Shown: positions 51,566-60,300 of the stretch, in pieces | Layout: each line of letters begins with the position of its first letter | Numbering within the stretch: position 1 is the stretch's first letter | Assembly (NCBI GenBank): GCA_017441925.1 | Contig: JAFRUE010000002.1 | Span: forward strand, 124,001 to 188,000 | Direction of reading: 5' to 3' | Origin: Bacillota bacterium | GTDB lineage: Bacteria > Bacillota > Clostridia > Lachnospirales > Bianqueaceae | Length of the DNA stretch: 64,000 bases | Translations under genes and position numbers: made by a program | Notes under the pieces: model-generated | What the model was told of the DNA's origin: nothing | Database searches by the model: none | What the model saw: the letters and a program-made list of their open reading frames with translations, nothing else

Positions 51566-52267
51566 GTGATCGATGTCCTTATCGCCGACCGGGACCCGCA
51601 GACCCGGCAGCTTCTTGTGGATATTCTCGTATCTGTTGCCGGATACAGGGTCAGGAGCTGCTGCGGCAGTCTGGAACAACTCGACAAGGCGCTTGTGGAT
51701 CATTCCGTTCAGTTGATCCTCGGGGAGCTTAAATTCCAGGACGGTAATATTCAGGACCGTATCTGGACGCTGCGCAGCCGCCGTATTCCGATAGACTGGA
51801 TCGTCGTGACCGCCGAGAGAGCCTATCATCTGTTCTACCGGGCCCAGCAGCTCGGCGCGATCGATTATATCCTGAAACCGTTTCCGGACAGCCGTCTTCT
51901 GGAGGCGCTTTATCGCTACCGCTCCATGAAACAGGACCTTATGCCGGATATTCCTCTTTCACAGGATGCGCTTGACGCAGTGTTCTTCGCAGGCAACAGC
52001 CTCCGGCTTCAGGAGGAAGGTCCGGCATACTATAAAGTCAGTCATTCCATAATCGACACCGTCCTGCAGTACGCGAAATCACAGGGCAGCAGTGGTTTTA
52101 CCGTCTCTGATCTCGTCGGGACGGATATCGTGTCGCTGTCTACCGCAAGACGATGTCTTAAACGTCTGGAAGTCGCGAACCAACTGGAAGCGGTCCCCGA
52201 ATACGGACAATTGGGAAGGCCCCGCAACCGATACCGTTACAGGGCCGACAGAGAGGAGCAGGAATAA
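51566..52267 (+). CDS. Orphan response regulator, CitB/DpiA-like, phospho-acceptor replaced
   Basis: The protein is 233 aa from GTG 51566, because GGAGG lies 8 bp before it and overlaps the earlier in-frame GTG. The receiver domain has the acidic pair (LIADRD), the Thr (VVTAERA) and Lys (ILKPFPD), but the phospho-Asp position reads ILGELKF, so Glu54 replaces Asp. The C-terminal helix-turn-helix (SLSTARRCLKRLEVANQLEA, GRPRNRYR) resembles DpiA/CitT regulators of organic acid metabolism. No kinase gene is adjacent. It overlaps rdgB by 1 bp (TAATG). Confidence 0.8.
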   Translation: MIDVLIADRDPQTRQLLVDILVSVAGYRVRSCCGSLEQLDKALVDHSVQLILGELKFQDGNIQDRIWTLRSRRIPIDWIVVTAERAYHLFYRAQQLGAIDYILKPFPDSRLLEALYRYRSMKQDLMPDIPLSQDALDAVFFAGNSLRLQEEGPAYYKVSHSIIDTVLQYAKSQGSSGFTVSDLVGTDIVSLSTARRCLKRLEVANQLEAVPEYGQLGRPRNRYRYRADREEQE

Positions 52268-52893
52268 TGGAGATCATCGTTGCGACCGGCAATCAGGGAA
52301 AACTGCGGGAATTCCGCGAGATACTGTCCGACTGGCAGGTCCGTTCCATGGCGGAAGCCGGCATCCGGGCGGATGCGGATGAGACCGGGACTACATTTGC
52401 CGAGAATGCTCTCATCAAGGCAGAGGCGCTGGAAAAAGTCCTGCGCGAACGCCATATCGAGGCCATCGCTGTCTCGGACGATTCGGGACTTGAGATCGAC
52501 GCGTTCGGAGGCGCTCCGGGAGTGTATTCTGCCCGGTATCTCGGGCATGATACGCCTTACGAAATAAAGAACCGGATCATTCTGAACCGTCTGGCAGACA
52601 CGCCTGACGAAGAGCGGACAGCCCGGTACGTCGCCGCCATCGCCGCCGTCATGCCGGACGGGACAGTTCTGCACTCACACGGTACCGTGGAGGGTATCAT
52701 CGGCTGGAAAAGTGAGGGGGACGGCGGTTTCGGTTATGATCCGATCTTCTATGTACCGGAATTCGGCAAAACCATGGCTCTGCTCTCTCCGGATGAAAAA
52801 AACAGCATCTCCCATCGGGGACGCGCCCTGAGAGAGATGCTTGTCAAGATCAGGTCCTGGCTCGAAACGAACGGCCGCACTGCGGACAGGTGA
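52267..52893 (+). CDS. rdgB: XTP/dITP (non-canonical purine NTP) pyrophosphatase
   Basis: This 208-aa protein is of the HAM1/RdgB family. It has TGNQGKLREF (about 7-16) for phosphate binding, SDDSGLEIDAFGGAPG (about 74-89) with the catalytic Asp, and the C-terminal SHRGRAL (about 180-186). It hydrolyses ITP, dITP and XTP to keep them out of nucleic acids. It is translationally coupled to the response regulator. Its last 44 bp overlap the end of the convergent gene. Confidence 0.96.
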   Translation: MEIIVATGNQGKLREFREILSDWQVRSMAEAGIRADADETGTTFAENALIKAEALEKVLRERHIEAIAVSDDSGLEIDAFGGAPGVYSARYLGHDTPYEIKNRIILNRLADTPDEERTARYVAAIAAVMPDGTVLHSHGTVEGIIGWKSEGDGGFGYDPIFYVPEFGKTMALLSPDEKNSISHRGRALREMLVKIRSWLETNGRTADR

Positions 52894-53266
52894 TCTCGAT
52901 ATTGCCTTTTTTGCGCGGTACACGCAGTTCTTTGCGGCACTGCGGACAGGTATAATACTTATAGTTGGAATCTCCGAACATGTGCCGGGCCGTATGTCTG
53001 CACCAGCGATAGACCTTGAGGACAGCCTGCGTAAACACGCTGTTCTCTTTTTGTCTCGCCGGGAAATTCCGGGACAGAGACCGGAACAGATGATATCCCA
53101 GTACCGCTGCAGTGAAAAGCGTAAGCCCTGCCGACTTTGCGAATGCGTTGATCAGCATCAGAAGCAGCGCAAATCCCAGCAGCGCGATGTTCAGATTATC
53201 CCTGCCGCCGTAGCGTCCGCTCATGAATCTTGTGAGATACTCTGCCATACGACGGAATAGATTCAT
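52850..53266 (-). CDS. Small membrane protein with C-terminal zinc ribbon
   Basis: This 138-aa protein has AAGGGAAG before the ATG. Two hydrophobic segments (about 26-42 and 44-62) are followed by a basic linker and a zinc ribbon of CPQC (107-110) and CPQC (127-130). The function is unknown; such ribbons often bind zinc for protein or nucleic-acid contacts. Its 3' end overlaps rdgB by 44 bp tail to tail, so the two mRNAs are complementary there. It is the last gene of an operon with the toroid protein and lipoprotein. Confidence 0.75.
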   Translation of the reverse strand: MNLFRRMAEYLTRFMSGRYGGRDNLNIALLGFALLLMLINAFAKSAGLTLFTAAVLGYHLFRSLSRNFPARQKENSVFTQAVLKVYRWCRHTARHMFGDSNYKYYTCPQCRKELRVPRKKGNIEITCPQCGRSFRART

Positions 53267-53293
53267 ATATGTTACTTCCCTTCTATGATGATC

Positions 53294-54319
53294 TTAAATG
53301 AAAGGACGGCGGTCCAGGACCAGTTTCAGCGGCTTATCGCTTCGGAGCTCGCCCGGAAGCGCTGCCTGCAGTTCCGCGAGAGCGCAGATGCTGCCGAAAA
53401 GCCTGTGCATATCGTTAAGACCTTCGTCCGTCTTCGCGTCCAGACCATCCAGATAGTCCAGATACTCCGCCGCGAAGTCCCTGAGAGCCTGTTTCGCTTC
53501 AGCGTAACGGTATCCGCACTGACGCAGCGAACGAGTCAGGCAGTACACCCAGTCGATCTCCGCAAAGGAGACGGAATGCCCGAGAGCCGGCCATTCTCTG
53601 TTACGGTAGATCCGGATGCATGTATCGATCATTTTCTCCGGATACGGCAGCGGGCGGTGTGCATACTCATGGTTGAACGTATAGTGGAACGTCGAAGCGA
53701 GATGCGGGAATACGGACGGTCTCGCGAGAGGCCCCGCAAAAGAGTCCGCATGCAGGATAGGCTCTACGCAGCCCTTCCGCAGGAAGCCGCTCTCCGGGTC
53801 GAAATTGTCCCACAGCCAGCCGAAATACGCGTCCTGCCAGTCAAGATCCGCTTCTCCCTGCAGCACCATGGCCGCATAGATCCCGGCTCCCTGATGGGAA
53901 GCGGTCCACGGATTTTCGGCCCAGTCAAGCCCGTCCAGGAGCTCTCTGAGCTTGTCATGGTCCAGATACGGCTCCATGGCCTTAAGCGGATATTTCGCCC
54001 GCTCTTCAAAAAGCTCCAGCGCGGCAATGCAATGCGCTGTCGTATGGAACGGATGATGCGTGCCTTCCACAAACAGTCCGTCGTCTTCATGCTGGAATTC
54101 CTGCAGATGGCGCACCCATTCTGCTCTCTCCGCCGCGTCTTTTGGGAATTCACCGATCATATACAGATTATTCGCGGCATCCGCGCATCCGTATTCGTTG
54201 ATCCCCAGTCTGCGTCCTGTATTATCCGGCCAGATCCAGCGGGCATAAGCCCCTGTCTCCAGCTTATGGGACGCGATAACTTCCTTTGCTTTCTCGATAA
54301 TCGGCTGTAAATCTCTCAT
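53294..54319 (-). CDS. Uncharacterised alpha/alpha-toroid-like protein
   Basis: This 341-aa protein is preceded by AAAGGAAC. It looks like repeated helical hairpins of the six-hairpin or prenyltransferase/squalene-cyclase type: GINEYGCADAANNLYMIGEF, THHPFHTTAHCIAALELFEE, NPWTASHQGAGIYAAMVL and ALGHSVSFAEIDWVYCL. There are many conserved-looking His, Trp and Asp residues on loops. No signal peptide is found. A role in carbohydrate or terpenoid chemistry is possible, but I cannot name the family. It lies 20 bp after the lipoprotein gene. Confidence 0.6.
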   Translation of the reverse strand: MRDLQPIIEKAKEVIASHKLETGAYARWIWPDNTGRRLGINEYGCADAANNLYMIGEFPKDAAERAEWVRHLQEFQHEDDGLFVEGTHHPFHTTAHCIAALELFEERAKYPLKAMEPYLDHDKLRELLDGLDWAENPWTASHQGAGIYAAMVLQGEADLDWQDAYFGWLWDNFDPESGFLRKGCVEPILHADSFAGPLARPSVFPHLASTFHYTFNHEYAHRPLPYPEKMIDTCIRIYRNREWPALGHSVSFAEIDWVYCLTRSLRQCGYRYAEAKQALRDFAAEYLDYLDGLDAKTDEGLNDMHRLFGSICALAELQAALPGELRSDKPLKLVLDRRPFI

Positions 54320-54339
54320 TCCGGTTCCTTTCCGCGCGG

Positions 54340-54996
54340 TTATCCCGCGAATGTATGATATCTTACAACGACCTCACTGTCCGAAAGGAACTGTGATCCC
54401 GCGCTGAAATTCTCCAGCCCTCCGATCGAGATTCCTTCCGTATCTCCGTCAGAATGCATAAATCCAAAGATCAGGTCTCCGAGCGCAACAGTCCGGATAT
54501 TGGTGAACCCTGCGGCTTCGAGCCTGTTTATGACATCCTGCACATTCATTCCGACGCAGTTCCCCGCGGAGATGCCCGGTGTGATAAACCGTGTATTATT
54601 CTCCGCGTACGTCTCGTAAGACTGCATCTTTTCTTTATATTCCAGATAGTCAAGGTTCAGACCGGTGAACCGGTCATTGACCGACTTGTAATCTTCCTTA
54701 AGCTTGGTCAGCTCTTCCTGTGCTTTTTCCAGATCTTTCGTTGTCTCGGAAAGCTCCTGGTTCAACCGCGCCTTCTCCGCGTTTGCCTTGGACAGCGAAT
54801 TCTCCGTCTGCTTCAGCTTCATCGCGGTCTCCTCATAGAGCGCTTTATAGGTATCCGCGAGCTCATCCGGCCCATCATCCGGTGAGGTTCGGACCGATAT
54901 GCTGTCATTCCCGCAGCCGGACAGTAAAGCCGCCGCGCCGCATGCCATGCAAAGCGCCATCACCATTGCCAGCAGCTTACAGAACTGTTTTTTCAA
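54340..54996 (-). CDS. Coiled-coil lipoprotein with PASTA-like C-terminus
   Basis: The protein is 218 aa from TTG 54996, behind GGAGGA. The signal peptide ends at lipobox LSGC (Cys28). A continuous coiled coil (about 47-125; SLSKANAEKARLNQELSETT) leads to a domain with the PASTA pattern (GNCVGMNVQDVINRLEAAGF, then TNIRTV and EVVVRYHT). PASTA domains bind muropeptides or beta-lactams in wall kinases and penicillin-binding proteins. The layout suggests an envelope sensor or spacer. A single PASTA on a lipoprotein stalk is unusual. Confidence 0.65.
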   Translation of the reverse strand: MKKQFCKLLAMVMALCMACGAAALLSGCGNDSISVRTSPDDGPDELADTYKALYEETAMKLKQTENSLSKANAEKARLNQELSETTKDLEKAQEELTKLKEDYKSVNDRFTGLNLDYLEYKEKMQSYETYAENNTRFITPGISAGNCVGMNVQDVINRLEAAGFTNIRTVALGDLIFGFMHSDGDTEGISIGGLENFSAGSQFLSDSEVVVRYHTFAG

Positions 54997-55036
54997 CTAC
55001 CATTCCTCCATTCATGATGATTTTCCTTATATGCTG

Positions 55037-55065
55037 ACTATAACCCAGGCAGGATGATCTGTCAA
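55037..55065 (-). promoter_or_regulatory. Promoter for the lipoprotein/toroid/zinc-ribbon operon
   Basis: TTGACA (55065-55060) and TATAGT (55042-55037) are spaced 17 bp. Confidence 0.75.
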
Positions 55066-55085
55066 GAAAACGATTTGTGAACAGA

Positions 55086-55114
55086 TTGACAAAAGGCCGT
55101 CTGTTTTCTATAAT
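55086..55114 (+). promoter_or_regulatory. Consensus promoter for the M42 peptidase gene
   Basis: TTGACA (55086-55091) and TATAAT (55109-55114) are perfect with a 17-bp spacer, divergent from the lipoprotein promoter 21 bp away. Confidence 0.85.
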
Positions 55115-55174
55115 GAACCTGCCGTTTATGTAACCGGTCTGCTCTGCAATTATCTGAATATGGAGGCACTTCCC

Positions 55175-56248
55175 ATGGATGAGAAAACCATTCAGCTGAT
55201 CATGAAACTGTCCGACGCGTTCGGCGCGCCTGGTTTTGAAGATGCCGTCGTTAAAACCGCCGCAGGATACGCTAAAGATTTTATCGGTGAGATCCGCAAA
55301 GACGCTATGAACAATCTGTACCTGAACCGTGGAGGGCTCCCTGCGCAGGCGCCTGTTGTCATGCTGGACGCGCACAGTGATGAAGTCGGTTTCATGATCC
55401 AGGCGATCCACGATAATGGGACGCTGGATTTCCTGCCGCTCGGCGGCTGGGGCGCCGCGACGCTGTCCGGATCCCTTGTCCGCATCCGCACACGCGAAGG
55501 GAAACTGATCCCTGGCATCATCGCAAGCAAACCGGTGCATTTTATGACGGAGGAAGACCGCCGTGCGCTTTCTTCTCCCGATAAAATGGTCATCGATGTA
55601 GGCGCTGTAAGCAAAGAGGAGGCCCTGACGGTTTACGGCGTACGTGTCGGTGATCCGGTCGTTCCGGCTGTAAAAGCGGAACGCGTCGGGACGGATCTGA
55701 TCCTCGGCAAGGCTTTTGACGACCGTATCGGCTGTGCTGTCGTTCTGGAAACGCTGCGCCGTCTGACGGACGAGGAGCTCTATGTCAATCTGATCGGAAC
55801 GCTGACCAGCCAGGAAGAAGTCGGCGAACGGGGCGCCGAGGCCGCTGCCGCCGCGATCAGTCCCGCGCTTGCCCTCGTAATCGAAGGCGCGCCGGCAGAC
55901 GATACTTTCACCCCGGAATACAAGATCCAGACAGGGCTGCGCCGCGGACCGATGATCCGTCACATGGACACCAGCATGATCGCGAATCCCAGACTTGTCC
56001 GGTTCGTACAGGAAACTGCAGCCGAGCTCGGGATCCCGCTGCAGGAATCCGTCCGCAAAGGCGGGAGCACCAACGCCGGCGTCATTCATAAACTGCCCGC
56101 TGGTGTTCCGTCCATTGTCATCAGTGTCCCTGTCCGCTATGCGCATAGTTCCTATTGCTATATGTCGCTGCAGGATTTTGAACAGACCGTAACTCTCGTC
56201 TGCGAACTGCTGAAGAAACTGACCAACGCGCTGATCCAGTCATTCTGA
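55175..56248 (+). CDS. M42 family aminopeptidase
   Basis: The protein is 357 aa from ATG 55175 (MDEKTIQLIMKLS), since GGAGG lies just before it; the ATG at 55160 overlaps that site. Dimetal ligands are in DAHSDEVGF (His67), FDDRIGC (Asp182), TSQEEVG (Glu214/215) and IEGAPADD (Glu237). Later GGSTNAGVIH matches the family. M42 enzymes form large tetrahedral particles that trim peptides. It is monocistronic with its own promoter and terminator. Confidence 0.94.
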   Translation: MDEKTIQLIMKLSDAFGAPGFEDAVVKTAAGYAKDFIGEIRKDAMNNLYLNRGGLPAQAPVVMLDAHSDEVGFMIQAIHDNGTLDFLPLGGWGAATLSGSLVRIRTREGKLIPGIIASKPVHFMTEEDRRALSSPDKMVIDVGAVSKEEALTVYGVRVGDPVVPAVKAERVGTDLILGKAFDDRIGCAVVLETLRRLTDEELYVNLIGTLTSQEEVGERGAEAAAAAISPALALVIEGAPADDTFTPEYKIQTGLRRGPMIRHMDTSMIANPRLVRFVQETAAELGIPLQESVRKGGSTNAGVIHKLPAGVPSIVISVPVRYAHSSYCYMSLQDFEQTVTLVCELLKKLTNALIQSF

Positions 56249-56278
56249 GGTTTGCACAGCGCTTCCGTACAAAAACAA

Positions 56279-56311
56279 GAGGCCATCCGATTCGTTCGGA
56301 TGGCCTTTTTC
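56279..56311 (+). terminator. Terminator after the M42 peptidase gene
   Basis: AGGCCATCCGA (56280-56290) pairs with TTCGGATGGCC (56295-56305) around a short loop, followed by TTTTTC. Confidence 0.88.
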
Positions 56312-56326
56312 TCTATGGTTTCCGAT

Positions 56327-57208
56327 TCACAGGATGCTGCGCATATATTCGGCGGATCTGCGAATTCCTTCATACTGATCCTGCATCCCGTAATGCTCGA
56401 TGACGAAATAATCATCGTATCCGCGTGCTTTTTCCTTATCCACGATCGTCCGGATCGGTATATAACCGTCCCCGACTGCGCATGCCGCGATGTATTTCCG
56501 TGGATCCGTCTCCGGCACCGCAGCATTGACTGCCCGGTCTTTGCAGTGAATATGGCTGATATACGGCAGCAGGACTTCATAGGCTTTGAGCACGTCCTCG
56601 CAGCTGTAGGCAAAATTCCCGGTATCCAGCGCGAAATGCAGTCCGGGAACATTTTTCATGAACCACAGGTTCTGAAAAAGCATTGCTGTCGGAGAAGTCC
56701 ACCGGTCAAAGTCCTCGACTACGATCCGGATGCCGTGCCGCTCTGCCTCACGGCAGAACACCGCAAGCCCGTCCCGCACCTGACACGCCGCACTGCTTTG
56801 CTCCATCCAGGCGGCTGTCTCCGCATAAGACCAGTGCCGCGCGTTTATCTCACGGGCATCTTCCTCGCTGAAGAAACCGGCTACGATCAACACAGTCGAA
56901 GTACCGGCACGCCGGGCCATCTCCATGAGGTCCCGCGCCTCTTCTTCCAAAGCACCGCCGGCTCCGCCCGGATTCTTCACAAAGTCATGCCGGTGACAGA
57001 TCCCGCTGATCTTCAGACCTGCAGCCTCAAGCATCGGCAACACGGTATCTCCGGACTCGGCAAGTGTCCCTGAATTGATCTCAACGGCGGAAATGCCCCA
57101 GTCCTGGCACAGTTTCAGCATCTCGGAGACAGACACCTCTGCTCCTTTCTCACGGGTCTGCCTCTCCGCTTCCAGAATGTGGTCATAGAAGACCGCAAGA
57201 TTTCCCAT
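56327..57208 (-). CDS. Sugar phosphate isomerase/epimerase-like TIM barrel
   Basis: This 293-aa protein is of the xylose-isomerase-like/AP endonuclease 2 superfamily. Metal-site strands are visible: the Glu in IRIVVEDFDRW (about 155-165), the Asp in LHFALDTGNFAYSCED (about 184-199), the His in YISHIHCKDR and the final Glu in DDYFVIEHYG. These enzymes epimerise or isomerise sugars, inositols or their phosphates. GGGAGG precedes the ATG. It is single-gene, so the substrate is unknown. Confidence 0.85.
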   Translation of the reverse strand: MGNLAVFYDHILEAERQTREKGAEVSVSEMLKLCQDWGISAVEINSGTLAESGDTVLPMLEAAGLKISGICHRHDFVKNPGGAGGALEEEARDLMEMARRAGTSTVLIVAGFFSEEDAREINARHWSYAETAAWMEQSSAACQVRDGLAVFCREAERHGIRIVVEDFDRWTSPTAMLFQNLWFMKNVPGLHFALDTGNFAYSCEDVLKAYEVLLPYISHIHCKDRAVNAAVPETDPRKYIAACAVGDGYIPIRTIVDKEKARGYDDYFVIEHYGMQDQYEGIRRSAEYMRSIL

Positions 57209-57236
57209 ATATGATTCCTCCCGGATATAAAGGAAC

Positions 57237-57270
57237 GCAGGCTGTCCGCCTGATAAGCGGTACAGCCTGC
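57237..57270 (-). terminator. Terminator-like hairpin after the PFOR gene
   Basis: GCAGGCTGTCCGC (57237-57249) pairs with GCGGTACAGCCTGC (57257-57270) with one bulge. The T tract is interrupted on the minus strand, so strength is uncertain. Confidence 0.55.
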
Positions 57271-57307
57271 GGCTTTTAATGGCTTAATATTACCGGATCA
57301 GCGGATC

Positions 57308-60300
57308 TTACTCCTCATCCGGTGCATACAGCTTGGTCAGCTTCTGCAGATGCGCATACTTGGCCTCGGCCTCGCCCTGGTTCTTGGCGAACAGCTTAGC
57401 GGCGCGTTCCGGATTGGCGTTCCTCAGTGAAGAGTAACGGACCTCACCCATCAGGAATTCCTTATAATCTCCGGTCGGAGCCTTGCTGTCAAGTGTGAAC
57501 GGGTTCTTGCCCTCTTCCGCCTTACGAGGATCGAAGCGGAAGTTGTTCCAGTAACCGCTCTCAACAGCGAGCTTCTCTTCTGTCTGAGACTTGCTCATGC
57601 CCTTGCGGATACCATGGTTGATACATGGAGCGTATGCGATAATCAGAGACGGTCCCGGATAGCTCTCAGCTTCCTGGAAGGCCTTCAGACACTGCATGTA
57701 ATCCGCGCCCATGGATACCTGTGCGACATAAACATATCCATAGCTCATCATGATAGCGGCAAGATCCTTCTTCTTGGTCTCCTTACCGGCAGCCGCGAAC
57801 TGAGCGATCGCACCGGTCGGGGTAGCCTTGGAGGACTGTCCGCCTGTGTTGGAATAAACCTCGGTATCAAAGACCAGAACGTTGACATCCTGTCCGGAAG
57901 CCAGTACGTGATCCAGTCCGCCGAATCCGATATCATAGGACCATCCGTCGCCGCCGAGGATCCACTGGCTCTTCTTCGCCAGGAAGTCCTTATTGGCAAC
58001 CAGATCCTTGCAGTCAGCGTCGTCGCAGTCAGCGATCGCGGCGACCAGCTTATCGGTCGCAGCGCCGTTCAGAGCACCGATGCCGAATGTATCAAGATAC
58101 TCCTTGGCAGCAGCCTTGACTTCGTCAGAAGCGCCTTCCTTCTCGCAAAGAGCTTCAACCTTGGTCTTAAGGCCGTCGCGCAGAGCACGCTGTGCCAGGA
58201 ACATACCGAAACCGAATTCCGCAGCATCCTCAAACAGAGAGTTGCTCCATGCGGGACCCTGTCCCTTCATGTTAACGGTATAAGGCGTGGACGGAGAGGA
58301 ATTGCCCCAGATGGAGGAGCATCCGGTCGCGTTCGCGATATACATACGGTTGCCGAACAGCTGTGTAGCAAGCTTCGCATAAGGAGTCTCGCCGCAGCCT
58401 GCGCAGGCGCCGGAGAACTCAAGCAGCGGCTTGTGGAACTGGCTGCCCTTGACCGTCGTGTCTTTGAATTTTGCCAGAACTTCCGGCTTCTCGTCCAGAG
58501 TCTGACCATAGTCGAATACCTGCTGTCCATCGCGGGCATCGTCCAGACGGACCATTCCGAGAGCCTTCTCGCCCTTCTTGCCCGGACATACGTTCGCGCA
58601 GGATCCGCAGCCGGTGCAGTCCAGAACGGAAACAGCAACGGTGAAGAAGTAACCCGGCATACCCATCATCGGAACCTTCTTGGTGTTCTCAGGAGCCTTG
58701 GCAGCCTCTTCCTCAGTCATAACGACAGGACGGATCGCTGCATGCGGGCAGACATAAGAGCAAAAGTTGCACTGGATGCAGTTAGCGGGATCCCATACAG
58801 GAACGCTGACCGCGATTCCGCGCTTCTCATAAGCGGAAGATCCGGACGGAGTGGAGCCGTCTGCGTAAGGAACGAATGCGGATACAGGCAGGCTGTTGCC
58901 TTCCTGGGCGCTGACCTTGGTCTGTACGTTGTTGACGAAATCAACGACGTCCTGACGGGTTCCGGTAGCGGTATTGTAGTCCAGAGGCTCATCCTTGGCA
59001 TCCTTCCAGCTCTCGGGAACCTTGACCTCAACGATCTGCTTGGCACCTTCCTCGATAGCTGCCCAGTTGGTCTTAACGACTTCCTCGCCCTTGCGGCCGT
59101 AGGTAGCCTTGGCAGCATCCTTCAGCAGCTGGATCGCCTTCTCCTCGGGGATGATGTTGGCCAGCTTGAAGAAAGCGGACTGCAGGATCGTGTTGATACG
59201 GGTCGGGCCCATGCCGGTCTCGATACCGATCTTAACACCGTCGATGGTGTAGAACTTGATGTTGTGCTCAGCGATGAATCTCTTCACCTGACCCGGCAGA
59301 TGCTCTTCCAGTCCGGCCTGATCCCAAGCGCAGTTCAGCAGGAAAGTACCGCCGTCGACCAGCTCCTGAACCATGTTGTACTTACGTACGTATGCCGGAT
59401 TGTGGCATGCTACGAAGTTGGCCTTGTGGATCAGGTATGTGGACTTGATCGGCTTGTGTCCGAAACGCAGATGAGACATCGTAACGCCGCCGGACTTCTT
59501 GGAGTCATAATCGAAGTATGCCTGAGCATACATGTCAGTGTTGTCTCCGATAACCTTGATGGAGTTCTTGTTCGCGCCGACGGTACCGTCAGAGCCAAGA
59601 CCCCAGAACTTGCAGTTGATCGTGCCTTCCGGCGTGGTGATCAGCTCTTCGCCCAGAGGCAGAGAAAGATTGGTAACATCATCGTTGATACCAACGGTGA
59701 AGCGCTTCTTGTCCTTGTTGTTGAATACGGCAACGATCTGAGTCGGGGTCGTATCCTTGGAACCCAGTCCGTAACGTCCGGACAGGATCGGGACCTGGTC
59801 GAACTTGCTGCCCTTAAGAGCCGCGACAACATCCAGATACAGAGGCTCGCCAAGAGAGCCGGGCTCCTTGGTGCGGTCCAGAACGGAGATCTGCTGTACA
59901 GTATCCGGGATCGCGTCGATCAGAGCTTCGGCGCAGAACGGACGGTACAGACGGACCTTGATCATACCGACCTTCTCACCCTTGCCGACCAGATAGTCGA
60001 CGGTCTCCTCGATCGCGTCATTGACAGAACCCATGGCAACGATCACATGCGTTGCGTCCGGAGCTCCGTAATAGTTGAACAGTTTGTAATCTGTTCCGAT
60101 CTTCTCGTTGACCTTGTCCATGTACTCCTGAACGATTGCCGGCAGAGCGTCGTAGTAACCGTTGGAAGCCTCACGGGCCTGGAAGAAGATGTCAGGGTTC
60201 TGTGCGGAACCTCTCTGACAAGGATGATTCGGATTCAGGGCGTTCTCACGGAAAGCCTTGACCGCATCCCAGTCGAGCATGTCAGCCAGATCCTTGTAAT

